Positions 6,672 to 13,102 of a DNA stretch of 13,108 bases are shown piece by piece. Both the position numbers and the translations under genes were made by a program. Numbering within the stretch: the stretch's first letter is position 1; every line of letters starts with the position of its first letter. Under the pieces are notes generated by a model. The model saw only the letters and a program-made list of their open reading frames with translations. It was not told the origin of the DNA and searched no databases. Origin of the DNA: Lentisphaerota bacterium (GTDB taxonomy: Bacteria > Verrucomicrobiota > Lentisphaeria > Victivallales > GWF2-50-93); the NCBI GenBank assembly GCA_025360875.1, contig JANYBI010000681.1:1-13108 (forward strand), given 5' to 3'.

Positions 6672-8255
6672 CTAGGTATTCCATGACTGCAGACTGCTTT
6701 CCACGGACTTCAAGGCATCGGCGGCGGAACTGGTTATTCCGCCGGCATAACCCGAGCCTTCCCCTATCGGATAGAGGTTTCGGATATTTACCGATTCATA
6801 CTTTTCATTCCGTTTGATTCTTACAGGCGAGGAAGTTCTTGTTTCCGCGCCCAGCAATATGGCATGTTCCGAAACAAACAGAGGATAGTCAGGTTTCCAT
6901 CTGTTGAACGCATTGACAAGAGATTCACATACGAATTCCGGGAATATCTCATGCATATTGACGGCTGCGGTCCCCATCTTGAACGAATTCCCATTCAAGG
7001 ATGAGGAAGTCTTTCCGCACAGGAAATCCATCAGATTCTGCGCAGGCGCCGCCCATCGGCCGCCAGCAACATTGAAAGCTTTACGTTCGATCTCCTTCTG
7101 GAATTCAACACCGGCCAGCGGATGCGCTGATTTATAATCCTCCGTACGGCATAAGACAACTAGCGCCGAATTTGAAAATGGAGATGATCTGGCCGAGTAG
7201 CTCATGCCGTTCACAACCAGCATTCCTTCTTCAGATGATGCATTTACCACTTCGCCTCCGGGGCACATGCAGAATGTGGTGACTACCCTTTTGGTGTTCC
7301 TGTCAGTGCAGTTGAAAGAATATGTGGCGGCGCCTATGCCAGGGAAAGCGCTGTATTTGCGGCCATATCTTATTAGATTGATGATGTCGGCGGAATGTTC
7401 CACCCTGGCACCCACAGAAATAGGTTTCTGCTCGAGGGCTACGCCTTTTCCGTGGAGCATTTCAAACGTATCACGGGCGGAATGCCCCACCGCAAGATAG
7501 ATTAGCTGAGACGTGTATTCTTTCTCTCCGTTTATCACAACGCCATGGAGTTTTCCGTCCGATATCAGCATGTCAGTCATTTTCGAACCATAGAATATTT
7601 CACCGCCCCTGTCGAGGATATGGTTTCTCATGTTCAAAACGATTTTACATAGTACATCGGTACCTAAGTGGGGCTTGGCGACATAAGCTATTTCTTCTGG
7701 AGCGCCGAATTCTATGAAAGTGTCCAGCACCCTGTCCGCATATTCCGAATTGTTTCTCAGTTTGGAAAACAGCTTTCCATCCGAATATGAACCTGCTCCC
7801 CCTTCGCCGAACTGGATATTGGATTCAGGGTCCAGCTTCCTTTCCAGGATAAATCTCTGGACATCCAGTGAACGCTCCTCGATCTTCCTGCCTCTTTCAA
7901 ATATCAAAGGCCTTATTCCGTGATTGACAAGTTCAAGGGCGGCAAACATGCCGGCAGGACCGAAACCTATTACTATCGGTCTTTCCTTTGGAGTTTTAGC
8001 TTTCTTAGAAGGCTTTAATTTTTCCGTGAATACGGAAAAATTATCCTTGAAGTAAAAATCATCGGGGACCTCTACAACAATGGAGATATCGTAGTAGAAC
8101 TGATCTTTGTCTGCAATATCAAGTGTCTTGCTGAGTATCCTGGAGAATTTTATGGTTTCCGCGCTGATTTCCAGTTTCCGGGAAGCTGCTTTTATATATT
8201 CATCTATCCCGTCTTTCTCAACGGGTATCCGCAGGTTGCATATTATTAAGTCCAT
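6672..8255 (-). CDS. FAD-dependent oxidoreductase (COG2509-like)
   Basis: A 527-residue cytosolic flavoprotein. Residues 1-90 form a small N-terminal domain typical of this group. The dinucleotide-binding Rossmann motif VIGFGPAGMFAALEL (95-109) is followed by the ribose-binding acid at E120 (PLIFERGRKIEERS). The motif FGEGGAGSYSDGKLFS is characteristic of the uncharacterised FAD-dependent dehydrogenase family COG2509, and the C-terminal FAD motif NLYPIGEGSGYAGGITSSAADAL closes the fold. Substrate and partner are unknown. Length and motifs are complete with no sign of damage. The gene is last in a run of minus-strand genes, 45 bases after DUF190. Upstream of its ATG is a short GGAT repeat (AAGGATGGATGGATC) that may supply a weak ribosome site. 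Confidence 0.88.
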   Translation of the reverse strand: MDLIICNLRIPVEKDGIDEYIKAASRKLEISAETIKFSRILSKTLDIADKDQFYYDISIVVEVPDDFYFKDNFSVFTEKLKPSKKAKTPKERPIVIGFGPAGMFAALELVNHGIRPLIFERGRKIEERSLDVQRFILERKLDPESNIQFGEGGAGSYSDGKLFSKLRNNSEYADRVLDTFIEFGAPEEIAYVAKPHLGTDVLCKIVLNMRNHILDRGGEIFYGSKMTDMLISDGKLHGVVINGEKEYTSQLIYLAVGHSARDTFEMLHGKGVALEQKPISVGARVEHSADIINLIRYGRKYSAFPGIGAATYSFNCTDRNTKRVVTTFCMCPGGEVVNASSEEGMLVVNGMSYSARSSPFSNSALVVLCRTEDYKSAHPLAGVEFQKEIERKAFNVAGGRWAAPAQNLMDFLCGKTSSSLNGNSFKMGTAAVNMHEIFPEFVCESLVNAFNRWKPDYPLFVSEHAILLGAETRTSSPVRIKRNEKYESVNIRNLYPIGEGSGYAGGITSSAADALKSVESSLQSWNT

Positions 8256-8300
8256 TTAAATGATCCATCCATCCTTCATCCTGCGGCATTGGTTCCAGAT

Positions 8301-8654
8301 CTAATTGCCAGATGCATTCGTATACTTTATGATGTCGACTTTCTCAATTGTCACCAGGCCGCCGCATTTTGATTTTTCAAAGAGGTCGTGGAGCACTGGC
8401 AGAAACTTGTTTATCTTCTCCTCCTCATCGACGATCTCCAGGATTATCGGGAGATCCATCGACAGATCGAGTATCTTGGATGTGCGGATCCTCGAGCTTT
8501 TGCCATAGGACATGACACCTTTCCAGGCGGTCGCTCCTGCAAGACCGGCAGTCCTGGCCTCCTTGATTATTACTTCATAGAGAGGCGTATGGCTCACCTT
8601 GTCCGATTCGCCGAAAAATATCCTGAGAAGCTTCGCCGTTCCTTTAAGTTCCAT
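8301..8654 (-). CDS. DUF190 family protein (PII-like), partner of CrcB
   Basis: This 117-residue protein matches the DUF190/COG1993 family: KLLRIFFGESDK near the N-terminus, then PLYEVIIKEARTAGLAGATAWKGVMSYG (23-50) and a late DLPIILEIVDEEEKINKFLP block. DUF190 proteins have a ferredoxin-like, PII-related fold and are often encoded next to crcB; their role is presumed accessory or regulatory. The start overlaps the crcB 3' end by 11 bases, and GGAGG lies five bases before the ATG inside crcB, so translation is probably coupled. This adjacency supports a role in fluoride export. Confidence 0.88.
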   Translation of the reverse strand: MELKGTAKLLRIFFGESDKVSHTPLYEVIIKEARTAGLAGATAWKGVMSYGKSSRIRTSKILDLSMDLPIILEIVDEEEKINKFLPVLHDLFEKSKCGGLVTIEKVDIIKYTNASGN

Positions 8655-9054
8655 GATGGCCTCCGTATCGCATTATTAGTTTGACTATTATGCAGCCCGA
8701 GAAGAATGCCGCAAACGACAGGATAAGCGTAAGGAACAAATAGACTGAGGCGTGGTAGTATTCACCGTCGTTCACAAATTGCGAAGTCTCATACACGAAT
8801 GAGGACATTGTTGTAAGTCCGCCGCAGAATCCGGTCGCCAGGAACAGGCGCGCCTCAGGCGAAAGTATCTCGGTACCAGTGGCGATCTGGATTATTAATC
8901 CTATGACGAAGCAGCCCACGATGTTCGAAACAAAAGTTCCTGCAGGAAAGGAAATTGAATATCTGACGAACGCCAGGGTGAAAAGATATCTTGTGACAGC
9001 TCCGATCAGACCGCCGGCCGCCACATAGAGGGAATATAGGATTACCTGTTTCAT
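8644..9054 (-). CDS. crcB: Fluoride channel CrcB/Fluc
   Basis: CrcB/Fluc is an inner-membrane fluoride channel that works as a dual-topology dimer and lowers cytosolic fluoride. The 136-residue product has four hydrophobic segments and the family signatures: GGLIGAVTRY (14-23), GTFVSNIVGCF (39-49) with the conserved Asn N44, and GFCGGLTTMSSF (75-86). The usual pattern in the last motif is TTFSTF, with two Phe residues lining the pore (Phe box); here the first is Met83 and the second is F86. Length is normal. I looked for a crcB-motif fluoride riboswitch upstream and did not see one. Only 45 bases separate it from the glycosyltransferase gene, which suggests read-through. Confidence 0.93.
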   Translation of the reverse strand: MKQVILYSLYVAAGGLIGAVTRYLFTLAFVRYSISFPAGTFVSNIVGCFVIGLIIQIATGTEILSPEARLFLATGFCGGLTTMSSFVYETSQFVNDGEYYHASVYLFLTLILSFAAFFSGCIIVKLIMRYGGHHGT

Positions 9055-9099
9055 AATGCGCTTAACCTATATTGCCCCATGTGAATTCGCAAGGGGAAA

Positions 9100-11052
9100 T
9101 CACTTTGTGGTATTGGGCAGATCTTCCGCAGAATTCGATTTCAAATTGCTGTCAGAGTCTTCCCATTTTGCAATTACAAGATTTTTCTCCCCTTGAAATG
9201 AGAACATGCCCATGCCTCCGCCTCCCGGAGGACCGCCTCCCTGCATTCTCCTGAAAAAACCGTTGTTCCTTCCAGGTCCCTGCATATCCGGAGGACCGCC
9301 AGCGGGTGGCATTCGCGCCATGTTGCCCGGTCTGCGCATACCTCCGCCTCTTCTCTGCATGGTCATATCCTTGGGAGCTTCGGGGAGTTCTATCTTTTCG
9401 ACAATTGAATATTTCTGTTTTCTGAAATAAGTGTCGGACATGTTCTGCAACTCGGTTTCCGTACCGATGAAATAGACAGTTCCTCCAGCCGCCCATTTGC
9501 GGATGTCTTCTCCAAGGGCCTGTGTCAAGGCCTGACCTGAAAGGCCCTCATATTTCGCCATAAGGGATTTGAGCTTGCCGCTCTGTCTGGGTCGAGGTGT
9601 ATCATCTTCAGCCTCTCCGGGCTGATTCTGCCTCGTCCCTCTTGAAAATTGAACAGGATCCGCCAGCCGCCATGCGCGGATGAAATCAAGATGCTGCAAT
9701 ATTCCTTCATTCGCCATGACGACGGATCCTGCAGGCACATCCTTGCGCAGTGCGGCGGTGGCTTGTGACAGGATCTGATGCTGGTATTCAAGCGTACGGC
9801 ATTGCTGTATGCTTGAAGGGATTCCCCAGAGGGCATAGATCAGCAAAATCACGGAAACGGCTGCAGTTCGCGATGTTCTGTCCAGACTCCGGGTCATGAA
9901 CCAGAGAGTCCATGCTGCAGCTATGGAGAATAGGGGGAACAATGGAAGGAGGAACCTCAAACTTCCTGCGGCGCCTCCCATTCCATCCCAATAGTAAGTC
10001 ATGTATAACACAATTGACGGCACAATGAGCAGCGCCATCAGAAGGCCAAATGGACGGATGATGCGGGATTGAACGGCGATTTTCTCATCAGGGAGCAGTT
10101 TCGGGGGAATGCTTATCATGAGGGCAATTCCTATGATCGCCAACGGCAGCATGGCTCCCATTCCGTCCCCAAGAAGGTTCTGTATATATTGAAGCCAGTG
10201 CTGCTGGAAGTAATTCCATCCGAAGCCGGTCTGTTCATGTGTGATGGAATATGCCGTCTTCCAGAACGCGCCGAATGTCAGCTGGTTCCGTATCATCAGG
10301 GGTATTATCGGAACAAGCGCGCCTCCGATGGCGGCAATGTAGTGGAGCCATATGTGTTGCCGGGCGCGCCAATGACAGATAAGGAAGACTGCAATTCCCA
10401 GGCAGAAGACTGCCTCCGGATAACGTACCGCCGGAATGCAGCCGAGAAGCAGTCCGGCGCCAAATGCTTCAATAAGCCGCCCGTGTTCCACCCAGCACAC
10501 AAGAAGATATATCCCCCATACCAGCAGAGCAGCAACAGCCATATGGGAGATGGAGTTCAGGGCATGGGTATTGAATACGGGATTCAGGGCTAAAACCAGC
10601 GATGCCAATAATCCCCAGCCGGCACCTATGAGCGAGCGTGTCAGAAGGAAGACCCCAAGCAGTGTCAGGACAGCCAGAAATGGATTTATAAGAACGCTTG
10701 ACTCAGGTCCGGAGATTGAGGAGACCGCCGCGACAAGCAAAGGGAGTCCGGGAGAGTATCGGCTCACAAACAGACCTGAATCAGTTACGAGCCAGTGCAT
10801 TCCGATGTACTGCACCGGTAATTCAGGATGGAATGTCGCCTGTCCCGTTTGTGCGATCAAGGTGCCCTGGGCCCAGTATCCGTTGGAGTCAGGATGACTT
10901 ATTGCAGGCGAATAGTAATGGCCTAGAAAGAAGGAATAGGAAGCCAGCAGGACAATTAACAGGAAAAGTGGAAGCCAGCGGAGTTTTTGCTTTCCGGCAT
11001 CCTGAATCTTTTCCTGAAATTGTAGAGATACGGCTTCTTCCGACTTATCCAT
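9100..11052 (-). CDS. GT-C-type membrane glycosyltransferase with Gly/Pro/Arg-rich C-terminal tail
   Basis: A 650-residue protein from the preferred start. After a cytosolic N-terminus come about 11-12 hydrophobic segments, the first at about 26-44. The first external loop contains SHPDSNGYW with an acidic residue (D55) in the position of the catalytic Asp of PMT/ArnT-like GT-C enzymes. Such enzymes transfer a sugar from a polyprenyl-phosphate donor on the outer face of the inner membrane. After the last membrane segment lies a soluble region with a Gly/Pro/Arg/Met-rich block at about 565-616 (for example GGGPPGGGGMGMF), then a short beta-like end. The tail is atypical for the family but matches low-complexity segments in the two genes upstream. 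The ATG at 11052 is favoured because AAGGAG precedes it; an ATG at 11103 has no ribosome site. Donor and acceptor are unknown. Confidence 0.78.
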   Translation of the reverse strand: MDKSEEAVSLQFQEKIQDAGKQKLRWLPLFLLIVLLASYSFFLGHYYSPAISHPDSNGYWAQGTLIAQTGQATFHPELPVQYIGMHWLVTDSGLFVSRYSPGLPLLVAAVSSISGPESSVLINPFLAVLTLLGVFLLTRSLIGAGWGLLASLVLALNPVFNTHALNSISHMAVAALLVWGIYLLVCWVEHGRLIEAFGAGLLLGCIPAVRYPEAVFCLGIAVFLICHWRARQHIWLHYIAAIGGALVPIIPLMIRNQLTFGAFWKTAYSITHEQTGFGWNYFQQHWLQYIQNLLGDGMGAMLPLAIIGIALMISIPPKLLPDEKIAVQSRIIRPFGLLMALLIVPSIVLYMTYYWDGMGGAAGSLRFLLPLFPLFSIAAAWTLWFMTRSLDRTSRTAAVSVILLIYALWGIPSSIQQCRTLEYQHQILSQATAALRKDVPAGSVVMANEGILQHLDFIRAWRLADPVQFSRGTRQNQPGEAEDDTPRPRQSGKLKSLMAKYEGLSGQALTQALGEDIRKWAAGGTVYFIGTETELQNMSDTYFRKQKYSIVEKIELPEAPKDMTMQRRGGGMRRPGNMARMPPAGGPPDMQGPGRNNGFFRRMQGGGPPGGGGMGMFSFQGEKNLVIAKWEDSDSNLKSNSAEDLPNTTK

Positions 11053-11055
11053 AGG

Positions 11056-11061
11056 CTCCTT
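11056..11061 (-). promoter_or_regulatory. Shine-Dalgarno deciding the glycosyltransferase start
   Basis: On the minus strand AAGGAG is followed by CCT and ATG (start 11052). The three-base spacing is short but usable. The in-frame ATG 51 bases upstream (11103) is preceded by AATTTCTAAAATT, with nothing resembling a ribosome site. Confidence 0.55.
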
Positions 11062-11068
11062 CAAATAA

Positions 11069-11081
11069 GGGGCGTTTCCCC
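11069..11081 (-). other. Small GC hairpin in the intercistronic gap
   Basis: GGGG-AAACG-CCCC on the minus strand, followed by TTATTT and then the AAGGAG of the glycosyltransferase gene. The stem is only four pairs. It could act as an RNA-processing or partial attenuation site between the Spy-like and glycosyltransferase genes, or be chance. Confidence 0.25.
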
Positions 11082-11129
11082 GGTGAGAGGATCCGTGCTC
11101 CATAATTTTAGAAATTCCCCAAAGCTGGG

Positions 11130-11738
11130 TCAGTCAATTATTCCCAACTGCACAAGCCTCGCCTCCTGTCGCGGAGTTAATGCCTTGACCAGCTCTTCCC
11201 TGGCCTTTGCAAGATCCTGTTCGGACTTCTTCTTGGCCTCGCGCACTGCGCTCAGGCTGGCCTTTATTTCCTCAGGGGTGGATTTTGAATTATCCAAGGT
11301 TGTTTTGAGAGCCTGTATCAATTTCCCGATTTCACTTGTGGGCTGCTGTGCAGCGGCATCTGCACCAGGTCCGCCCCTGCCGCCCCTGAATCCCATCCGC
11401 CCCTGTGATCGGAGTTCACGTGTCATGGTCATTACCTTTTCCAGCAATGGCTGTATGACCTTCCACTCTTCGTCCGTGGCAACAATGCTTTCCTTAATGT
11501 TGTCCATCATCTGCTGCTGCATCTTCTGAGGATCGAAATTCCGCGGTCCCTGCTGTCTCTGTCCTCCGCCTTGGCGCGCTCCCTGATCATCTGCAGGATT
11601 CTTGGGAGCTCCAATCTGATCCTTGTCAGCCTTCGCATCAGGCTTATTTTCAGCCTGGCCGAGAACTGAACTGGCAGTTAAGAACAAAGCTCCCGATAAA
11701 ATACAGCCCGACATCAACACAGCAGTCATTTTTCTCAT
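11130..11738 (-). CDS. Exported Spy/CpxP-like helical protein
   Basis: A 202-residue protein with a signal peptide (1 to about 29, cleavage near SSVLGQA-EN), so it is periplasmic or secreted. A Gly/Gln/Arg-rich segment (about 53-65, GARQGGGQRQQG) precedes a first helical pair (about 67-112). A second Gly-rich block (about 112-126, GRMGFRGGRGGPG) is followed by long charged helices (135-190) and the tail LTPRQEARLVQLGIID. Helical hairpins ending in LTPxQ resemble the Spy/CpxP heavy-metal sensor and chaperone families, and this tail type is common in Planctomycetes and Lentisphaerae hypothetical proteins. A chaperone role is inference. AAGGAG lies seven bases before the ATG at 11738. It sits between the anchored Gly-rich protein (33-base gap) and the glycosyltransferase. 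Confidence 0.75.
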   Translation of the reverse strand: MRKMTAVLMSGCILSGALFLTASSVLGQAENKPDAKADKDQIGAPKNPADDQGARQGGGQRQQGPRNFDPQKMQQQMMDNIKESIVATDEEWKVIQPLLEKVMTMTRELRSQGRMGFRGGRGGPGADAAAQQPTSEIGKLIQALKTTLDNSKSTPEEIKASLSAVREAKKKSEQDLAKAREELVKALTPRQEARLVQLGIID

Positions 11739-11771
11739 GATAATCTCCTTCGTTTAATTCTATTTTGGTTA

Positions 11772-12413
11772 TTAATTGCTTCTGCGCTGTTCCATTCTTG
11801 CCCTCATATCCTTTCGGAACTGGGCGCCCTGTGCCCTTACCAGTGGATCGGTAGTCTCTATCCGGCTCTTCACCTGCTGGACCGACGGTCCCTGACGTCT
11901 TCCACCGCCACCACCTTGTCCGGGAGGTCCTCCTCCCCCTCCGCCAGGACCCCATGCGCTAGGTCCGGGCGGATTGCCGGAGCCACCCTGTGCTTCAGCC
12001 GCCCTCTGCCTTTCTGCGAACCTCTCCGCCATCTCGTCAATTTTCTTGTCGAGGTATTCCTCCCTCTTGTCAGGAGTCAGCGCGAAGTATTCATCAACGG
12101 TCTTTTTCATCCTAATCTCAAAGACAGACCTCATATTCTCCCTCAGGTTTTTCTTCTGATCGTCGGTCATACCCTCAGACGAATAAAAAATTTCCCTGGT
12201 CTTATCCTGATTCATCAGATTTTCAAGGTATTTGTCCTTTGTATTGGAGGAAAGCTTGGAGAAATCAGGTGACGCCATCAGCTTTGCGATGTCCACCGGT
12301 TTCTGATCCTTAGGATCTGGAAGCACAGGTTCGGAATAATATTTGAAATATGCCAATACGCCGGATATGGCCATAAGCAGTACCAGCACACTGATAAAAA
12401 ACTTCTTGTTCAT
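11772..12413 (-). CDS. Membrane-anchored, Gly/Pro-rich protein of unknown function
   Basis: A 213-residue protein. Residues 4-22 (KFFISVLVLLMAISGVLAYF region) form an uncleaved signal anchor or signal peptide. A helical exported region (about 40-142) follows, with EYFALTPDKREEYLDKKIDEMAERF (108-132), a pattern seen in Planctomycetes/Lentisphaerae hypothetical proteins. Next comes a glycine/proline block (143-176, including runs of five or six Gly) and a basic C-terminal helix (RMEQRRSN end). I do not know the family. The frame is open 30 codons further upstream, but the start at 12413 is chosen because GGAG lies eight bases before it and an upstream start would overlap the pseudopilin gene. 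The pseudopilin stop TAG shares bases with this Shine-Dalgarno, so translational coupling is likely. Confidence 0.72.
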   Translation of the reverse strand: MNKKFFISVLVLLMAISGVLAYFKYYSEPVLPDPKDQKPVDIAKLMASPDFSKLSSNTKDKYLENLMNQDKTREIFYSSEGMTDDQKKNLRENMRSVFEIRMKKTVDEYFALTPDKREEYLDKKIDEMAERFAERQRAAEAQGGSGNPPGPSAWGPGGGGGGPPGQGGGGGRRQGPSVQQVKSRIETTDPLVRAQGAQFRKDMRARMEQRRSN

Positions 12414-12421
12414 TTCATTTT

Positions 12422-12427
12422 CTCCTA
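12422..12427 (-). promoter_or_regulatory. Overlapping stop codon and Shine-Dalgarno (translational coupling)
   Basis: The pseudopilin ends TAG and the sequence continues as TAGGAG, so the stop codon overlaps the ribosome site of the next gene, whose ATG is eight bases further on. This arrangement ties translation of the two genes and supports one operon. Confidence 0.6.
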
Positions 12428-13102
12428 TTCCAGGTCGCCGACATGCCAGTCGGCCATTATATAGTTCATGGCTCCGGGCGTGTTTGGTATTCCATGGAAG
12501 CAAATATAGTCATGCATTACCGGATTTGATGCAGGCGGCCGTGAAGACCTGTCCAGCTTCCTTCCTCCAAGACGATCGCTTTCGTAGGCATAACTGGAGC
12601 TTTCCATGGCGAAATAAGTCTGGCCGCTGTCGGCCAGCGCGGTATCCGATGGGCATTGGAATACAGCCGTATTGTTCTGGAGCTCGGAGGAGAGCACGTC
12701 GGCGATTCTTGGATCGTTGCTGAGGTTGGTCTCGGGATGTCCAGGCATGTTTGCCGCAACCGGCATGATGTCGCCTGAGCTCAACAGGTAACCCTGGAAT
12801 GCGAGCGAGATGTTATGGAGGTTGTTCAGGCATTTCGTGCTGTTCGCCTTCTGCTTGACCTTGTTCAATGCGGGTGCGACAAGTCCGATGAGAATCCCTA
12901 TTATGGCGATGACCACGAGCAGCTCGATTAAAGTGAATCGAGCTACTCTCGCCGTCCCCCGTCGCCAAGGAGCTATGGGGGACACGGTCGCTCCCCGCAG
13001 TCGCGGGGCAGCTATAGCGGGCACGGCCACCAACAGTTCTATTAGAGTAAACCCACTGTGCCGCAACGAGTTACGACTTTTCAGGCTCACCCCATAGACC
13101 AA
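12425..13102 (-). CDS. Type II secretion/type IV pilin-like pseudopilin (DUF1559-like) with duplicated prepilin motif; possibly 5' partial
   Basis: Pseudopilins carry a positively charged leader, a prepilin peptidase site before F-T-L-I-E, and an N-terminal membrane helix that packs into a pseudopilus. The motif occurs twice here: GFTLIELLVAV first, then 38 codons later RFTLIELLVVIAIIGILIGL, which continues into the true helix and PALNKVKQKANSTKCLNN. Between them lie two 13-residue repeats (AVPAIAAPRLRGA and TVSPIAPWRRGTA). The C-terminal domain has FQCPSD, SYAYE and a final NYIMADWHVGD, a variant of the ADGHV of H-X9-DG proteins. A TTG at 13102 can start the frame, but no stop separates it from the window edge and no ribosome site is visible, so the real start may lie outside. 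It is the first visible gene of the minus-strand operon. Confidence 0.85.
   Translation of the reverse strand: MVYGVSLKSRNSLRHSGFTLIELLVAVPAIAAPRLRGATVSPIAPWRRGTARVARFTLIELLVVIAIIGILIGLVAPALNKVKQKANSTKCLNNLHNISLAFQGYLLSSGDIMPVAANMPGHPETNLSNDPRIADVLSSELQNNTAVFQCPSDTALADSGQTYFAMESSSYAYESDRLGGRKLDRSSRPPASNPVMHDYICFHGIPNTPGAMNYIMADWHVGDLE
12921..12944 (-). repeat. Perfect 9-6-9 inverted repeat across the second FTLIEL codons
   Basis: Minus-strand arms AGCTCGATT and AATCGAGCT enclose a loop CACTTT. The palindrome spans the codons for V-A-R-F-T-L-I-E-L, so the second pilin motif is written inside a hairpin. The first FTLIEL copy uses different codons and is not palindromic. Confidence 0.85.
12949..13026 (-). 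repeat. Two 39-base imperfect tandem repeats inside the pseudopilin
   Basis: Units at 13026-12988 and 12987-12949 both begin CCGTG, share ATAGCT and GCGAC, end GCGA, and match at 27 of 39 positions with no gap (counted by eye). Each unit contains a GC-rich palindrome: CCCCGC-GACT-GCGGGG in the first; GTCCCCC / GGGGGAC with a 16-base loop in the second. The period is 13 codons, so the reading frame is preserved. Confidence 0.8.

Noticed and set aside
9055..9099. Fluoride (crcB-motif) riboswitch before crcB
   Set aside because: The 45-base gap is too short, and no GGCGATGG-type or matching pseudoknot sequence was seen. The CCCC/GGGG pair here makes only a four-base stem.
9206..9430. Plus-strand Pro/Gly-rich frame opposite the glycosyltransferase tail
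   Set aside because: It is the antisense reading of the Gly/Pro-rich low-complexity block; no ribosome site or independent support.
12414..12503. Thirty-codon N-terminal extension of the Gly/Pro-rich anchored protein
   Set aside because: It would overlap the end of the pseudopilin in another frame and bury the signal anchor; the start at 12413 has a proper Shine-Dalgarno.
12949..13026. CRISPR array reading of the repeated units
   Set aside because: Only two abutting, diverged units with no spacers, inside a coding frame; no cas genes in the window.
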